DNA from: Verrucomicrobiales bacterium | GTDB lineage: Bacteria; Verrucomicrobiota; Verrucomicrobiia; Verrucomicrobiales; DEV007 | Length of the DNA stretch: 64,000 bases | Direction of reading: 5' to 3' | Assembly (NCBI GenBank): GCA_029212615.1 | Contig: JARGPJ010000009.1 | Location: forward strand, 62,001 to 126,000 | Part shown: piece after piece, positions 62,454 to 64,000 of the stretch | Layout of the letters: each line of letters opens with the position of its first letter | How positions within the stretch are numbered: the first letter of the stretch is position 1 | Position numbers and translations under genes: made by a program | Notes under the pieces: generated by a model | Seen by the model: only the letters and a program-made list of their open reading frames with translations | Told to the model about the DNA's origin: nothing | Database searches by the model: none

Positions 62454-63584
62454 CTAGGAAGGGCGATTAGCGAGTGCGGAGTCCTTCGCCCGTCCACACA
62501 TGGCAGAAACCGAAAAGACGAAGGAAAGAGCCAAAATCGTGAGTCCGTTGAGCACATGAACATTCGTGACCCAAAAACTCTTTTCTGTTCCGATGACGGA
62601 CAGACCCAGAACGATTTGAATGAAAATAAGTCCGACAATCCACGAAATAATTTTAAGAGCTCTCGCATCGCCTTGTCCCCTTCCTGCACAGGACCGTATC
62701 ACTATCCCGATCGCAAAGAGAAGGATGCAGGCGGCCGTGAACTTGTGAAGAAAGAGAACGACAATAATAGGATCGTCAAAAGGAGGGATCCACGCACCGC
62801 GGGTCATGAACAGATCAGTGTCAGGCACCCCGCTGCGATGAAAATGACGCATTTTCGCCCCGAAAATCAGCTGCAAAAACACTAACCCGGCTAAAATCGT
62901 ACCCGTGAGCTTCGTCACCCTGAGGCGGGCGAGCGGCTCCTTGAATCCCACATCTTTCCATCCGCGACTCGAAACCATTGCGATGAGGATCAAAACACAG
63001 AAGAAGGCCTGCGCAAAACACCCGTGAATCACCGCGAAGAAATCAGAAATTTCAGTGACCCGTAAACCACCGAAGATCGCCTGCGTTGTCACCATGAGAA
63101 GTGCCAACCCCGTCAATTTCTCCACCAGGGACCATGAACGGGAGCGCCAACTCCAAACCAACCACGATATGGGAATCAAAGACATGCCCAGGGCGATAAG
63201 AAGAAACATCTCCTTACGATCAACATCGATACGCTCGTCCCCTGCCGCAATAAAAACGCCAAGGGTGATCGCGAGAATCACCACCAAAGCGAAAACCTCA
63301 AGAGCCTTCTTCCCCGAGCGAATGTAGGCCCAGCTGAAAAGGACCAACACGAGAACACCCACCAATTTTGCGAGGAGACGATGGCTATGCTCCAGAAAAG
63401 GAACCATGTAATCCAACCACCCGGGCGGATTAAAAGAGCCCAGGCTGAGAGGCCAGTCAGCAAAGACCATTCCCGCCTGCTTTGTCGTGGTTGCAGCTCC
63501 CCACCAAATCAAAAGCACCGCAACAAAAACGACGAAGCGGGAGTAGAGCTGAAACGGACGACTACGCGGGGGGATTTCGTTCAT
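62454..63584 (-). CDS. ctaA: Heme A synthase (CtaA/COX15)
   Basis: Oxidises the C8 methyl of heme O to give heme A. A 376-residue protein with eight membrane helices in two four-helix halves. The heme-ligating histidines are in LEHSHRLLAKLVG, in the second half around the GCFAQAFFCV and LHKFTAACILLFAIG segments, and in HVLNGLTIL; RPFQLYSRFVVFVAVLLIWWGAA forms the first helix (quoted in part). The length is near the COX15-type. It is upstream of ctaB in the same series, after coxB with a terminator in between. Confidence 0.93.
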   Translation of the reverse strand: MNEIPPRSRPFQLYSRFVVFVAVLLIWWGAATTTKQAGMVFADWPLSLGSFNPPGWLDYMVPFLEHSHRLLAKLVGVLVLVLFSWAYIRSGKKALEVFALVVILAITLGVFIAAGDERIDVDRKEMFLLIALGMSLIPISWLVWSWRSRSWSLVEKLTGLALLMVTTQAIFGGLRVTEISDFFAVIHGCFAQAFFCVLILIAMVSSRGWKDVGFKEPLARLRVTKLTGTILAGLVFLQLIFGAKMRHFHRSGVPDTDLFMTRGAWIPPFDDPIIVVLFLHKFTAACILLFAIGIVIRSCAGRGQGDARALKIISWIVGLIFIQIVLGLSVIGTEKSFWVTNVHVLNGLTILALSFVFSVSAMCGRAKDSALANRPS

Positions 63585-63636
63585 CAGTTAATTCTTACGC
63601 TATAGGCACTCAAAGAGAGATGATACAGGGAAAGAA

Positions 63637-63665
63637 AATGGCGGAACGCTTCCACGATCCGCCAT
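63637..63665 (-). terminator. Possible terminator after coxB
   Basis: On the minus strand GGCGGA pairs with TCCGCC around a 13-base loop, followed by ATTTTCTTT. It lies between coxB (63691) and ctaA (63584). Confidence 0.5.
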
Positions 63666-63690
63666 CCATAAAATCATCTGAGGCTACGAC

Positions 63691-64000
63691 TCAGGACTTG
63701 GGGAGAAGCGGATTCTGAGCAGCATACCACTCATCGAACTCTTCAGGACTGACCACTTTAACATAGGAGACCATCTGGGCGTGACCGGCTCCGCAAAGCT
63801 GCGCACAAACGATATTCCATTCACCTTCCTTCTCAGGCACAAACCACATCGGAATCTCTGAACCCGGAATAGCATCCTGCTGAATGAACATCGGTGTGAT
63901 CGCCAGGCCGTGAATCACATCTTTGGAAGTGACCTGAATCACCACAGGTCGTCCCTTTGGAAGAACCAGTTCGTTGACTGAAACAAAGTCATCCGTTGAA
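63691..64000 (-). CDS. coxB: Cytochrome c oxidase subunit II, C-terminal part (CuA domain)
   Basis: Only the last ~102 residues are in the window; the gene continues past the right edge. It carries the CuA domain: VIQVTSKDVIHGLAITPMF with the first ligand His, and the binuclear-copper loop CAQLCGAGHAQMVSYV with both Cys, His and Met ligands. This is the electron entry point of an aa3-type oxidase in the periplasm. The C-terminus is short, with no fused cytochrome c. It sets the function of the following assembly genes. Confidence 0.93.
   Translation of the reverse strand, partial: STDDFVSVNELVLPKGRPVVIQVTSKDVIHGLAITPMFIQQDAIPGSEIPMWFVPEKEGEWNIVCAQLCGAGHAQMVSYVKVVSPEEFDEWYAAQNPLLPKS

Overview
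The window looks like a chromosomal segment of a free-living, aerobic, Gram-negative heterotroph of the Verrucomicrobiota (Verrucomicrobiales-like). This is inferred from gene content, not from a marker gene. The pointers are a formylglycine-type sulfatase, a DUF1080 plus SMP-30 fusion, FG-GAP/VCBS and PQQ-type propeller proteins, a DUF1559-style pseudopilin, an MglA/roadblock module, HemQ, and many secreted proteins of no clear family. Genes are densely packed on both strands, with convergent stops often only a few bases apart. No rRNA, tRNA, CRISPR array, insertion sequence, prophage or integrase was seen.

Layout. 1-7 kb: the end of an AraC-type regulator, a GreA/B-like protein, YqgE, TrpD, an FG-GAP protein, an UlaG-like protein without its metal-binding histidines, and a short sigma-70 factor behind a ~400-base leader with a terminator after it. 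7-12 kb: an RND efflux pair and a lipoprotein hydrolase. 12.6-20 kb, all on the minus strand: a proline/NPF-rich roadblock scaffold, an MglA-type GTPase and a roadblock protein with an acidic motif-repeat tail, followed by ExbB, ExbD, a TonB-like protein, a zinc-ribbon membrane protein and FabF. 20-29 kb: a CPBP protease, an I78-like lipoprotein overlapping an EF-hand serine hydrolase, an AI-2E-type exporter, a PQQ propeller, YjbQ, and a glycoside hydrolase-GT2 fusion whose start codon directly follows a terminator-like hairpin.

29-45 kb: SbcDC, the DUF1080-SMP30 fusion, DciA, a ferredoxin, HemQ, a TPR protein, an M23 peptidase, MnmA, an orphan sugar-type ABC ATPase, and a FAN1 (VRR-NUC) nuclease fused to a DnaQ-like exonuclease. 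45-57 kb: MetY, a CbiX chelatase overlapping a four-cysteine DR2241-like protein, a pseudopilin, a uracil-DNA glycosylase lacking one expected Fe-S cysteine, PspA, a LysM protein with 12-residue repeats, and a WYL regulator. 57-64 kb: a gamma-glutamylcyclotransferase-like protein, the sulfatase, and a minus-strand cytochrome oxidase cluster (coxB partial, ctaA, ctaB, SCO1, a DUF420-DUF1573 fusion, a membrane-anchored rhodanese).

Working together. The last cluster builds an aa3-type oxidase: heme O/A synthesis, copper delivery and the CuA subunit. HemQ and CbiX indicate further tetrapyrrole chemistry. SbcDC, UDG, FAN1-DnaQ and DciA cover DNA repair and replication. The candidates for undescribed biology are the MglA/roadblock/scaffold module beside ExbBD-TonB, the FAN1-exonuclease fusion, the hairpin-controlled GH-GT2 gene, the degenerate UlaG-like protein and the DUF420-DUF1573 fusion.
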